A stretch of DNA of 64,000 nt from Clostridiales bacterium (lineage in GTDB: Bacteria; Bacillota; Clostridia; Oscillospirales; Oscillospiraceae), in NCBI GenBank assembly GCA_003150355.1, contig QAMJ01000011.1:248001-312000 (forward strand), in the 5' to 3' direction. This document shows, piece by piece, positions 41,999 through 50,415 of this stretch. The stretch's first letter is position 1. Every line of letters begins with the position of its first letter. A program made the translations under genes and the position numbers. Below the pieces are notes generated by a model. That model was not told the DNA's origin, ran no database searches, and saw nothing but the letters and a program-made list of their open reading frames with translations.

Positions 41999-43282
41999 TT
42001 ATACACCGTAGCCGAGCAGGCGCGGTATAAAGAGTATGAGTCCTTCCCAGTAGGTGCATATGAACAGCACAACGACAAGCACGCCGATCCACGGCCATAT
42101 GCCCTTTATCATTCTGTCAACAGGTACGCCGGTGGCCATTGCGGTCGTGTAAAGGCAGGTCCCGACAGGCGGCGTGAGAACGCCGATGGTGAGGTTAAAG
42201 CACATAAGGAGACCGAAGTGCACCGGATCGATGCCGTACTGCTTCATTATCGGCATAAAGACGGGGACAAGGATAAGCACGGCGGGGGCAGCGTCCATGA
42301 ACATGCCGACGAAGAGCAGGAATATCTGGATGATGAACAGGACAGCGATCCTGCTGTTTGTCATGGAGATCATCAGATTGCATATCTTCTGCGGTATCTG
42401 GTCTATTGCCAGAACCCAGCCCATAACACCGGCCATGGAGGCGATCATCAGTATCGCTGCGCTCATCACAGCAGAGCGGATCATCATCGGGAGAAGATCC
42501 TTGAACTTGATCTTCTTATAGACGATCGTGCCGACAAGCAGGACAAAGACGATGATGACGCTTGCCGCTTCGGTGGCGGTGGTGATTCCGGCCGCAATGC
42601 ACACGAAGGTCAGGAACGGCGCGACTATGGAGAACGCAGCATCCTTGAAGCAATGCAGGACATGCTTCCAGCCTTTCCACTCATGGGTCTTCCACGGGCA
42701 GCCGGGCTTGCGGCTGAGCACGAAGATGACCGACATGAGAGCAATAGCGACCAAGATGCCGGGAATGACGCCGGATTCAAACAGCGATGCGATCGGCGTG
42801 CCGCTCGCGACGCCGTAGATAACATACAGCAGTCCTGGCGGGATCAGCGGGCCGACGACGGACACGGAGCCGATAAAACAGGCCGAAAAGGTATCCTCAT
42901 AGCCGTCCTTGAGCATTTCCGGATATATCGTGGAGCTCAGGAGCGCAGCTTCCGCATTTGCCATGCCGAGTATGCCGCCGAGCAGCAGTCCAACGATAGT
43001 GCACACATATGCGATGCCGCCGCGGATGCGTCCGATTATGGAGCGGCAGAAGTCCATCAGCCTGTGAACATCGCCCGACAGTCCCATAAGCTCACCGGCA
43101 AGGATAAACATCGGGATTGCCATAAGGCTGTAATTGTTGGCCGAAGCGAACAGCTTCTGCGCGACAGTGGAAAAATACGTCGGCCCCATGCTTACGAGAC
43201 CCGCCGCGCCTACAAGGCCGAGGACATAGCATATAGGCACGCCCACTATCATCGTGACGATAAAGGTTATTATAAGTACCAT
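41999..43282 (-). CDS. dctM: TRAP transporter large permease DctM (module 2)
   Basis: The 427-aa protein has about 12 helices and DctM hallmarks: AIPMFILAGELMGLSG near residue 57, LGGILGMANAEAALLSS, SVVGPLIPPGLLYVIYG and FNLTIGVLTPPVGTCLY. The ATG at 43282 follows AGGAGGGC. It is only distantly like the other DctM, so the modules are not a simple recent duplication. It lies 11 nt after dctQ. Confidence 0.93.
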   Translation of the reverse strand: MVLIITFIVTMIVGVPICYVLGLVGAAGLVSMGPTYFSTVAQKLFASANNYSLMAIPMFILAGELMGLSGDVHRLMDFCRSIIGRIRGGIAYVCTIVGLLLGGILGMANAEAALLSSTIYPEMLKDGYEDTFSACFIGSVSVVGPLIPPGLLYVIYGVASGTPIASLFESGVIPGILVAIALMSVIFVLSRKPGCPWKTHEWKGWKHVLHCFKDAAFSIVAPFLTFVCIAAGITTATEAASVIIVFVLLVGTIVYKKIKFKDLLPMMIRSAVMSAAILMIASMAGVMGWVLAIDQIPQKICNLMISMTNSRIAVLFIIQIFLLFVGMFMDAAPAVLILVPVFMPIMKQYGIDPVHFGLLMCFNLTIGVLTPPVGTCLYTTAMATGVPVDRMIKGIWPWIGVLVVVLFICTYWEGLILFIPRLLGYGV

Positions 43283-43293
43283 GTCTGCCCTCC

Positions 43294-43836
43294 TTATGCG
43301 TCGATTTCCTGCGGGGGAAGAGTTTCCTCCGCCGTCTGCTTGGGTACAAAAATGTGTATGATCCCAAGGATCTCGGTAATGAGAAGCAGCCACATCGTGA
43401 ACGGCAGGCACCACCACACATACTTGACCGGCATCTGCAGCGCGGAGCTGGTCTGGTTCTGGATGACGGGGCTGAGGAAAAGCTTGGTCCCGTAGAATGC
43501 GATCCAGCCGACAAGCGCACCCGAGAATACTCTTGCGACAACATTGATGATCTTCCCGAACGTTCCATTGAATTTGCCGGAGATCAACTCGACCTTTGCC
43601 AGCGCGCCGGTATTCGACGCAACGTATCCGCCGAGGAATGTTATCATTACGAGCATATAAGTGGTCAGCTCATCCGTCCAGGGCAGCGGATGGTTGAATG
43701 CATATCTCATAACTGCCGTCATAAAGATCAGCAGGATCTGAATGCTCAGTATCGCCGCAAGGACATACTTGAGGATGTTCACGAAGAGGTCATTGACTTT
43801 ATCAAGGGTATAAAGTATTTTTTTGATTTTTATCAC
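43294..43836 (-). CDS. dctQ: TRAP transporter small permease DctQ (module 2)
   Basis: The 180-aa protein has four membrane helices and the DctQ core AVMRYAFNHPLPWTDELTTYM near residue 40, with the conserved Trp and Glu, and a VKYVWWCLPFTMWLL helix. It joins the binding protein with DctM. An intercistronic hairpin separates it from dctP. Confidence 0.9.
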   Translation of the reverse strand: MIKIKKILYTLDKVNDLFVNILKYVLAAILSIQILLIFMTAVMRYAFNHPLPWTDELTTYMLVMITFLGGYVASNTGALAKVELISGKFNGTFGKIINVVARVFSGALVGWIAFYGTKLFLSPVIQNQTSSALQMPVKYVWWCLPFTMWLLLITEILGIIHIFVPKQTAEETLPPQEIDA

Positions 43837-43859
43837 CCTACCTATATAAATCCATTTTA

Positions 43860-43897
43860 TTAATGGGCCGCCTCTGAAACCAGCCGCGGCCCATTAA
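43860..43897 (-). promoter_or_regulatory. Intercistronic hairpin between dctP and dctQ (module 2)
   Basis: TTAATGGGCCGC at 43860-43871 pairs perfectly with GCGGCCCATTAA at 43886-43897 (14-nt loop). It is at the same position in the operon as the hairpin at 34176 but has a different sequence, so it points to a shared need to set the dctP to dctQM ratio (inference). Confidence 0.65.
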
Positions 43898-43931
43898 GTT
43901 TATCGATTGCGTTAATTACGAGCAGTCCGCA

Positions 43932-45065
43932 TCATGCGAACATGTCCATGTAGTCCTCCATGCCGATGTAAGAACCGAGGCCGAGCTCCTCGCGCAGTTC
44001 CTGAACAAACACGTAGACAGCCTTATAGTCCTCGTTCTCGCAATACTTTGCGATGACGGGAGCAACTGCGGTGCGGGCTTCATCACGGTCGATAACGCTG
44101 ACTTTGAGACCCTTTTCCTCAAAGGTCTTGTATGCGTTGGCCTGGGAGACAACGAAGGTGTCGCAGCAGGCCTGACGGCCTACCTCAACAGCGCCGATCA
44201 GCCAGCCCTGTTCTTCAGCGGTGAGGCTGTTCCAGACCATATCGCTGCACACAAACAGCGGGGATGCAGTCGCGTGGCCGCTCTTTACACAGTACTTTGC
44301 GGTCTCATAGGTGCCCGAGGTGATGGTGGAGCAGGCGGTGTCCTCAAAGCCGTCGATAACGCCGGTCTGCATTGCGTTGTAGACCTCGCTGTAGCCCATG
44401 GGAGTGGCGACAAAGCCCATTGCGGTGTACATATCAAGATGCATCTGAGCCGTCATGGAGCGGAGCTTTATCTTGGAAGCGTCGGCGAGGGAATCAAGGG
44501 GCTTGTTCAGGAAGAAGTCACGGGCGGCATTGTACAGGAAGCCGACTGCGTGGACGGTGGTCTCCTCGTATACCTTGTCAAGATATCCTCTTGCAAAGTC
44601 AGAGCTGACGACTGCGTTCTGGAGCTCCTGATTTGCCCAGCCTTCATCGTCGGTGTAGAGATAAGGCAGGTCGAAGGCTTCGAGAGCGTGGGTGAAGTTG
44701 GAAAGAGAAGCAGCGTTGAAGATCGCGCAGTCCACAGTGCCGAGCTGGAGGCACTCGAATATGGCGGTCTCATCGCCCAGCTGGCCGCCGGCGTAAACGT
44801 CAAGCTGCAGAGTGCCGCCGGAGACTTCGTCAAGGTACTTGTTCATAGCGATGAGCGCCTGAGTATAGCCGTGCGTCTCATCCCAAGCGGTGGGCATGGA
44901 GGTCTTGAGCAGGCGGACGTCCTTAGCGGGCTCAGCAGATGCAGCTGCGTCGTTTGCCGCCGGGGCCGGGGCAGAAGTCGCCGCGGGCTGAGTGCTGCTG
45001 CCGCATGCGGTAAGTACAGCCAGAGTCATAACCAATGCAAGGATAATTGAGATAGCCTTTTTCAT
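43932..45065 (-). CDS. dctP: TRAP transporter solute-binding lipoprotein DctP (module 2)
   Basis: The 377-aa protein has a lipobox (AVLTAC, Cys21), an Ala/Pro-rich linker, and a DctP fold with TLQLDVYAGGQLGDE near residue 85, FLNKPLDSLADASKIKLRSM with the carboxylate-binding Arg, and VYNAMQTGVIDGFED. The ATG at 45065 follows AAGGAGAAA. Its ligand is unknown; the downstream genes suggest an amino or sulfur-containing carboxylate. Confidence 0.93.
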   Translation of the reverse strand: MKKAISIILALVMTLAVLTACGSSTQPAATSAPAPAANDAAASAEPAKDVRLLKTSMPTAWDETHGYTQALIAMNKYLDEVSGGTLQLDVYAGGQLGDETAIFECLQLGTVDCAIFNAASLSNFTHALEAFDLPYLYTDDEGWANQELQNAVVSSDFARGYLDKVYEETTVHAVGFLYNAARDFFLNKPLDSLADASKIKLRSMTAQMHLDMYTAMGFVATPMGYSEVYNAMQTGVIDGFEDTACSTITSGTYETAKYCVKSGHATASPLFVCSDMVWNSLTAEEQGWLIGAVEVGRQACCDTFVVSQANAYKTFEEKGLKVSVIDRDEARTAVAPVIAKYCENEDYKAVYVFVQELREELGLGSYIGMEDYMDMFA

Positions 45066-45141
45066 TAATATTTCTCCTTTTTTTGTTTTTCCGGTTCTTT
45101 GCCGATTTCCGTGTCGATAACGCGCCATATCACGTGTGATG

Positions 45142-45290
45142 TATGACGTATTATGTCTGTGTTTATAATACGCTTACATATAAATGATTTCAATTGACAT
45201 TTTCGCTGAATAAGCGACACGAATTTTGTGGAAAACGCTTAACACATATGACGTATGACCACTTGATTTTTGCCTCATATGTGGTATAAT
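45142..45290. promoter_or_regulatory. Divergent promoters and repeated operator-like sites
   Basis: TTGAAA (45188-45193), 17 nt and TATTAT (45165-45170) on the minus strand drive dctP. TTGATT (45263-45268), 16 nt and TATAAT (45285-45290) on the plus strand drive the regulator. TATGACGTAT occurs at 45142-45151, downstream of the dctP -10, and again at 45247-45256, before the gntR -35. Both are well placed for repression by the divergent GntR protein. Confidence 0.65.
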
Positions 45291-45325
45291 TTTTATATTA
45301 TGTAAGTTGAGGAAAAGGTGATAAT

Positions 45326-46018
45326 TTGCAGAGCAAGACTCTTTCTGAAAATATAGCCGACAGAATAAAGCAGCGGATCATCGTCGGCAAATATGCCGTC
45401 GGCACGCAGCTGCCGAACGAGCAGGAGCTGGCAGACTCGCTCAATGTCAGCCGCACTACGATACGGGAAGCGGTGAAGCTTCTTGTTTCCCGCCGTGTCC
45501 TGGAGATAGAGCGCGGCAAGGGTACCTTTGTGGCTGCGATACCGGGTCTGAGCGAGGATCCGTTCGGCCTTGAGTTTGTGAACGAAGACATCCTGAAGTC
45601 CAATCTTTCCCAGTTCAGGAGCATCATTGAGCCGGAAGTATGCGCGCTGGCGGCAGCAAACGCTTCCGCGCATCAGCTGGACGATATGAAGCATCTGGTC
45701 GTCAGGATGAACGAGATCAGCTGTCTTGTCGTTGAAAGCTCGGTTGACGAGTGGATCGACGAATTCATTGATCAGGAGATCGCGTTCCATACGTTGATAT
45801 ACAAGATGACTCGTAACGTTGTCTTTGAGCGTATGACTAATATTATCTCCCGCTCGGTAATCATAAATTCCACGGCGCTGAACTACCGGCAGGGCTTTGA
45901 TTTCACTAAGTATACGGAGCTGCACACAACGCTTTATGAAGCCATTGCCTCAAGGAATCCGGAAATCGCCCGGAAACACGGCCAGGAGCATATGGAGACC
46001 TTCAAGCTGTTCACATGA
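45326..46018 (+). CDS. GntR-family regulator with FCD domain (module 2)
   Basis: The 230-aa protein has the FadR-type winged helix (IIVGKYAVGTQLPNEQELAD, LNVSRTTIREAVKLLVSR) and an FCD domain with the metal-site residues in FRSIIEPEVCALA, IDQEIAFHTLIY and YTELHTTLYEAI. The start is a TTG at 45326, 5 nt after AAGGTG, with no better ATG. It is divergent from and probably represses the TRAP module 2 operon. A strong terminator follows. Confidence 0.88.
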   Translation: MQSKTLSENIADRIKQRIIVGKYAVGTQLPNEQELADSLNVSRTTIREAVKLLVSRRVLEIERGKGTFVAAIPGLSEDPFGLEFVNEDILKSNLSQFRSIIEPEVCALAAANASAHQLDDMKHLVVRMNEISCLVVESSVDEWIDEFIDQEIAFHTLIYKMTRNVVFERMTNIISRSVIINSTALNYRQGFDFTKYTELHTTLYEAIASRNPEIARKHGQEHMETFKLFT

Positions 46019-46066
46019 CGCCGGGCAGCAATTGAGACAGCGTCGATTTAAACCGCATAAGCGCAG

Positions 46067-46100
46067 AAAAGTCCTGAAATCTTGCGATTTCAGGACTTTT
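46067..46100. terminator. Bidirectional terminator between gntR and the SSS gene
   Basis: AAAAGTCCTGAAATC at 46067-46081 pairs perfectly with GATTTCAGGACTTTT at 46086-46100 around a TTGC loop. It serves both converging transcripts and ends the leftward sigma-54 operon. Confidence 0.9.
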
Positions 46101-46116
46101 TATTATAGATTGCAGC

Positions 46117-47559
46117 TTACGCCTGCGCTTTGGCTTTGTTTTCCGGGAGCGCTTCCTGCGCTTCCATATATCTCCTGTACCCATCGGAGATCTTTTCCTT
46201 ACTCGACAGCGTGATCGGGATAAGGATGATGAGGCACACCGCCGTTGCCGGCCACAGCGGCGCGATGCCGAACGGATTGCCGGCGAAGAACCAGCCAGCA
46301 GCGACGATGCCGCCGCCCATCATTGACCAGAACGCGGCGCGGCTGTTGACTCTCGGCCATGCCAGAGCCGCAAGGAGGACTACGCCGACGACGGAACGGA
46401 TCTGGAACGCGCCCAGCATCTGGTTGAGAATGGAGCTTGCGCCCATGCCGAGCCACGTACCTGCGATACCGGCAATGACGATAACTACATATGAAAAGCG
46501 CAGCTGCTGCTTTTCGCTTGCGTGCGGATTGATGACCGCGCAGTAAAGGTCCTTTGTGAAGGTACCTGAAATGACCATGAGAAGAGACGGCGCAGTGGAC
46601 CAGATAGCGGCGATTATCGCCATGCTGACCAGACCGCCGAATATCGGGCCGACGCTGTTTGCCATGGCATACAGCGCGCTGCCGGAGCTGATGTCGGGAA
46701 GATAGACCTTGGCACAGATGCCGATGATCGCAGGCATGAGCGCAAAGGGCAGAGTGAGAAGCCCCGCGATTATCATGCCGCCGTTGGCGCTTTTCTTATC
46801 CTTTGAGCCGAAGAGCGCGGCAGTGACATTGGAGGAGGCGAGGAACGAGATAGCCGTACCGAGCGCGCTGGCAAGCGTATTCATCGGCTTTGCGCCGATT
46901 ATGCTGAAATAGCTTGCGGGAAGGTCGGACCTGAGAGCGTCGAGTCCGCCTATGTGCCGGACGGAGAAGAAAGCGACGATGGACATACCGGCAATCATAA
47001 CCGCGGTGTGCAGAACGCCCATCCACGAAACGCCGACCATGCCGCCGAAAACAGCAATGATGATGAAGACAAAGGTTATCGCCCATGTGCACACGGTGCT
47101 GTCAATACCGAGCAGGGGCGCAAGAATGGTGGACGCAGCGGAGGCCTGTGTGGAGAAGAATATAAGATATACCAGCGCCACGACAAAAATCATCACAATG
47201 CGTACCTTTTCGCCGAACATGGCCGCGTAGCACTGCGGGATCGTCATCGCGTTGTGCTTTGCCGCCATGGAGCGGTAGAATTTGGAGACCGTCGGCACGA
47301 CAAGGAAACAGCCGATAGCCATGCCCCAGTTTGCCCAGATCGCGTTTGACAGGCCGCCGTTGAATGCGTTCTGCGCGTTGCCGATAGTTCCGGAGCCGGC
47401 GATTATCTCGGAGAACAGCAGGGCTGCGACGACTATCATCGGCATGGAGCGGCTCGCGGTATAAAAGGAGCTTGTATTCTCCTTGGCGCGTTTCATAAAA
47501 TATAGAGAGACGAGGGACGAGAAGAGCACATATCCCACTATCATAATTATCTGTATCAT
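46117..47559 (-). CDS. Sodium:solute symporter family transporter
   Basis: The 480-aa protein has about 13 hydrophobic helices and SSS-family features: FYTASRSMPMIVVAALLFSE near residue 32, SGTIGNAQNAF near 56, and LGTAISFLASSNVTAALFG near 232. The family imports sugars, amino acids, betaines or organic acids with sodium. As the last gene of the leftward sigma-54 operon it probably brings in or exports the pathway compound, taking the place held by CaiT in cai operons. Confidence 0.85.
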   Translation of the reverse strand: MIQIIMIVGYVLFSSLVSLYFMKRAKENTSSFYTASRSMPMIVVAALLFSEIIAGSGTIGNAQNAFNGGLSNAIWANWGMAIGCFLVVPTVSKFYRSMAAKHNAMTIPQCYAAMFGEKVRIVMIFVVALVYLIFFSTQASAASTILAPLLGIDSTVCTWAITFVFIIIAVFGGMVGVSWMGVLHTAVMIAGMSIVAFFSVRHIGGLDALRSDLPASYFSIIGAKPMNTLASALGTAISFLASSNVTAALFGSKDKKSANGGMIIAGLLTLPFALMPAIIGICAKVYLPDISSGSALYAMANSVGPIFGGLVSMAIIAAIWSTAPSLLMVISGTFTKDLYCAVINPHASEKQQLRFSYVVIVIAGIAGTWLGMGASSILNQMLGAFQIRSVVGVVLLAALAWPRVNSRAAFWSMMGGGIVAAGWFFAGNPFGIAPLWPATAVCLIILIPITLSSKEKISDGYRRYMEAQEALPENKAKAQA

Positions 47560-47601
47560 AAATTTTCCCTTAGTGATGCGGCCTCTTTGAGCAGCAGAAA
47601 T

Positions 47602-47641
47602 CCCACCCCCGCCGCCGCTTGTGTGCCGCGGCGAGGGTGGG
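47602..47641 (-). terminator. Intercistronic GC-rich hairpin (CoA transferase/SSS)
   Basis: CCCACCC (47602-47608) pairs with GGGTGGG (47635-47641) and CGCCGC (47610-47615) with GCGGCG (47628-47633). No clear T-run follows on the minus strand, so it may attenuate rather than end transcription before the SSS gene. Confidence 0.5.
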
Positions 47642-47674
47642 TCCGTAGTTCTTTATTTTGCTGTGGATTTACGC

Positions 47675-48889
47675 TTATACCTTGCGGATCACGCCGGACT
47701 CGTAAAGCTTAGCGATCTCCGCCTTGTCATAACCGAGGTCGGAAAGGATATCCTCGTTGTCCATACCGATGGTGGGGCAGCCTCTCCAGATCTGGCCGGG
47801 ATTGTTGGTGACAGCGGGAACGAGCGCAACGCCCTTGAGGTGGCGGCCGTCAACGGCATCCCACTCCTTGATGGTGTGGCGTGCGACGTAATGGGGCTGG
47901 GTCTCCATCATCTCGTAGGTCATAACACGGCTGCACGGAACGCCCATGCCGCACAGAATATTCTCGACCTCGATGGCATCGTGGGTGTTGCAGAGCTCCT
48001 TGACCTTGGCTTCGAGGATGGTGCCGCCCTCTGTGCCTATCTTTGCAAAGTTCTGAGTGGTGGGGAACGGATCGACGCCGAACTCATAGCCGAAGTACTT
48101 CAGGCCGCGCTTCATAACGCCTGCGCCGAGGAACATGAGGTAGACATAGTTGCCGTCCTTGCAGCGGTAGGTGCCCCATGCGGCGGTGATGTCATTGTGA
48201 GCGCCGAGCGGAGCGGCGGTCTTGCGGTCGTTGAAGTAGTCCATGGGCAGCTTGTTCTGGAATCTTGCGGCCATCTCGAACTGAGCGATATCGAAGCTCT
48301 CGCCCTTGCCGGTCTTGTCGGCATAGCGCAGAGCGGCGAGAATGTTTGCAAGTCCGCTCAGACCGGCGAGGTAATCGGTGGGGACTTCGCGGCCGGCCAG
48401 AGGCTCTCTGTCCTTGAAGCCCTGAAGTGCCATGTAGCCAGAGAACGCCTGGCAGACGGGGTCATAGCAGCCGCGGCTGACGTAGTCGGGATCGCCGCTC
48501 TGGCCGTAGCCGGAGAAGTGGGCGATGACGAGCTTGGGATTCCAGGACCAGAGGACCTCATCGGTCAGGCCCCACTTGGTGTAGGTGCCGCCCTTGGAGG
48601 ACTCGATGAAGATATCGGCGTTGGTGAGAAGCTTCTTCAGGATCTCGCGTCCCTCGGGAGAGGGGATATCGAGAGAGATGTTTCTCATGTTCTTGCGGTC
48701 GCACTCGGCGCCCATGCCGCCTTTGCCGCGGTTGGTGTCAGGGGACTTGGTGCTTTCGATCCAGATAACGTCAGCGCCCATTTCCGCCATCAGGGAGGCG
48801 GCAATAGGTCCGGCGACGACGGTAGATGCATTGACGACGGTCACGCCGCGAAGCATACCAAATTCGGGAACATCAGCTCTTTTTGCCAT
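47675..48889 (-). CDS. CoA transferase family III, CaiB-like
   Basis: The 404-aa protein matches CaiB along its length: NPKLVIAHFSGYGQSG near residue 117, TDYLAGLSGL with the catalytic Asp172 that forms the acyl anhydride, GKGESFDIAQFE near 193, and the C-terminal NNPGQIWRGCPTIGMDN. CaiB moves CoA between gamma-butyrobetainyl and carnitine/crotonobetaine. This one probably moves CoA between the pathway product and its substrate. It lies third in the leftward sigma-54 operon. Confidence 0.9.
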   Translation of the reverse strand: MAKRADVPEFGMLRGVTVVNASTVVAGPIAASLMAEMGADVIWIESTKSPDTNRGKGGMGAECDRKNMRNISLDIPSPEGREILKKLLTNADIFIESSKGGTYTKWGLTDEVLWSWNPKLVIAHFSGYGQSGDPDYVSRGCYDPVCQAFSGYMALQGFKDREPLAGREVPTDYLAGLSGLANILAALRYADKTGKGESFDIAQFEMAARFQNKLPMDYFNDRKTAAPLGAHNDITAAWGTYRCKDGNYVYLMFLGAGVMKRGLKYFGYEFGVDPFPTTQNFAKIGTEGGTILEAKVKELCNTHDAIEVENILCGMGVPCSRVMTYEMMETQPHYVARHTIKEWDAVDGRHLKGVALVPAVTNNPGQIWRGCPTIGMDNEDILSDLGYDKAEIAKLYESGVIRKV

Positions 48890-48947
48890 TTGTATATACC
48901 TCTTTTCTTATAAATCTAACTAATGAACTATCGGACGGCGCGTCTTA

Positions 48948-50363
48948 TCAGCAGTAGCCGAGGAGCTTCCACACGGGGATGCTGGCCATGCAGGCGATGA
49001 GGTTCACGACCATGTAAACGATGTTCATCTGGAAGGTATCCTTGAAGGAGACCATCTTGTCATTTGTTGCAGCAAGGCAGGTAGCAACAGTGACGTTGTT
49101 GCCGGCGTAGTGCCAGCAGAGAGTTGCGCAGTAGCCGGAGAAGAGGATTGGGAATGCGTGGATACCGTACTGAGAGCAGAGTCCGCCGAAGATAGCCCAG
49201 ATGATGGTGATAGCGGCAGTCTGGGAGACGACGAGGATACGCATCAGGTAAACGACGATGCAGATAACGGGGATGAGGATCCAGATGTTGCTTGCAACAG
49301 GAGCGAGCACGGGAGCCAGGACCTTTGCCAGATAGCTCGACCAGCCCATCTTGGAGAGCATGGAAGCGAGGGTGTAGACAGTGCCGATGAAGACGACGGA
49401 GGACCATGCGATGGAGTTCTTGAAGTCGGGTCCCTTGAGAACGCCGGTGATGAACATGAGCAGGAGAACGATCATCGAAACGAGAGTTGCGTTGATGCCG
49501 GTGACAGCCGTGGTCATCCAGCCGATCAGAGCTGCGACGAGCAGGACTGCGGTGATCTTCTCGACCTTGGTCATCTTACCGAGTGCGGCGAGCTGGGTCT
49601 TTGCAAGGCCGGTCTCGACAGCTGCCGTGTTGGTGGACTTGGGGTTGTAGAGAGCAATGATGGCGAGGAAGGAGAGGACCATGATGACGACCATCCACAG
49701 CCAGGTGCCGGAGAACCAGCTCATCCAATGCATGCCTGCGGCCTGCTCATCGGGCATCATGCCGATAAGAGTTGCCACGGGGACTGCGCCGGAGAAGAAC
49801 GCCATGCCGACGATAGTGGTGATGATAACAACTGCGCCGTAGAGGCCGCGTGCGCCCTTGGAGCCCTTCTCATAGCCGAGGGACTCGGAGACCTGTGCGG
49901 AGAACGGAGCGAGGATAGCAGCCTTCGCATTCAGCGAGGGGATCAGGGGGCTGATGACGAAGCCCGCGGAGAACAGAGCAAGGACCTGACCCTTGAAGTT
50001 CTCGGGGAACACGCTCAGGATCATGTAGGACAGGCGCTTGAGCAGACCGCTCTTTGCAACGCCGGCGGAGATACCGAACGCGCCGATAACGAGCCACACG
50101 GAGGTGCCGGAGAACGGAGCGAACACGGTGCCGAAATCGGCGACTTTCCAGATGACGCAGGCGGTCAGGCCGACGAGGGTGATAACGAAGTCGGGCCATA
50201 CGTTGATGACCATCCAGATGATCATGCAGACGAAGAGGCCGGCGAATCTCATGGATTCAACGGTCAGATCCTCGGGAGGTGTTATGTTTGCGATGATGAT
50301 CGCAAGGATCGCCGGGATGACAATTTTAAGGAGCTTTACAATGTCAAACTTTTTGGTTTCCAT
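48948..50363 (-). CDS. SLC13/DASS-type anion:sodium symporter
   Basis: The 471-aa protein has about 13 helices and DASS-type segments: FSGTSVWLVIGAFGISAGVAK near residue 84, VISPLIPSLNAKAAILAPF near 134 with the SNT-like polar motif altered, and CWHYAGNNVTVATCLAATN near 420. The family moves di- or monocarboxylates and sulfate with sodium. It probably imports the acid processed by the operon. It starts 52 nt after the acyl-CoA dehydrogenase gene. Confidence 0.82.
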   Translation of the reverse strand: METKKFDIVKLLKIVIPAILAIIIANITPPEDLTVESMRFAGLFVCMIIWMVINVWPDFVITLVGLTACVIWKVADFGTVFAPFSGTSVWLVIGAFGISAGVAKSGLLKRLSYMILSVFPENFKGQVLALFSAGFVISPLIPSLNAKAAILAPFSAQVSESLGYEKGSKGARGLYGAVVIITTIVGMAFFSGAVPVATLIGMMPDEQAAGMHWMSWFSGTWLWMVVIMVLSFLAIIALYNPKSTNTAAVETGLAKTQLAALGKMTKVEKITAVLLVAALIGWMTTAVTGINATLVSMIVLLLMFITGVLKGPDFKNSIAWSSVVFIGTVYTLASMLSKMGWSSYLAKVLAPVLAPVASNIWILIPVICIVVYLMRILVVSQTAAITIIWAIFGGLCSQYGIHAFPILFSGYCATLCWHYAGNNVTVATCLAATNDKMVSFKDTFQMNIVYMVVNLIACMASIPVWKLLGYC

Positions 50364-50415
50364 TTTTCTATTCCTCTCTTTATTTTTTTAGCAGTTTATC
50401 CGCCGGGGAAGCAGA

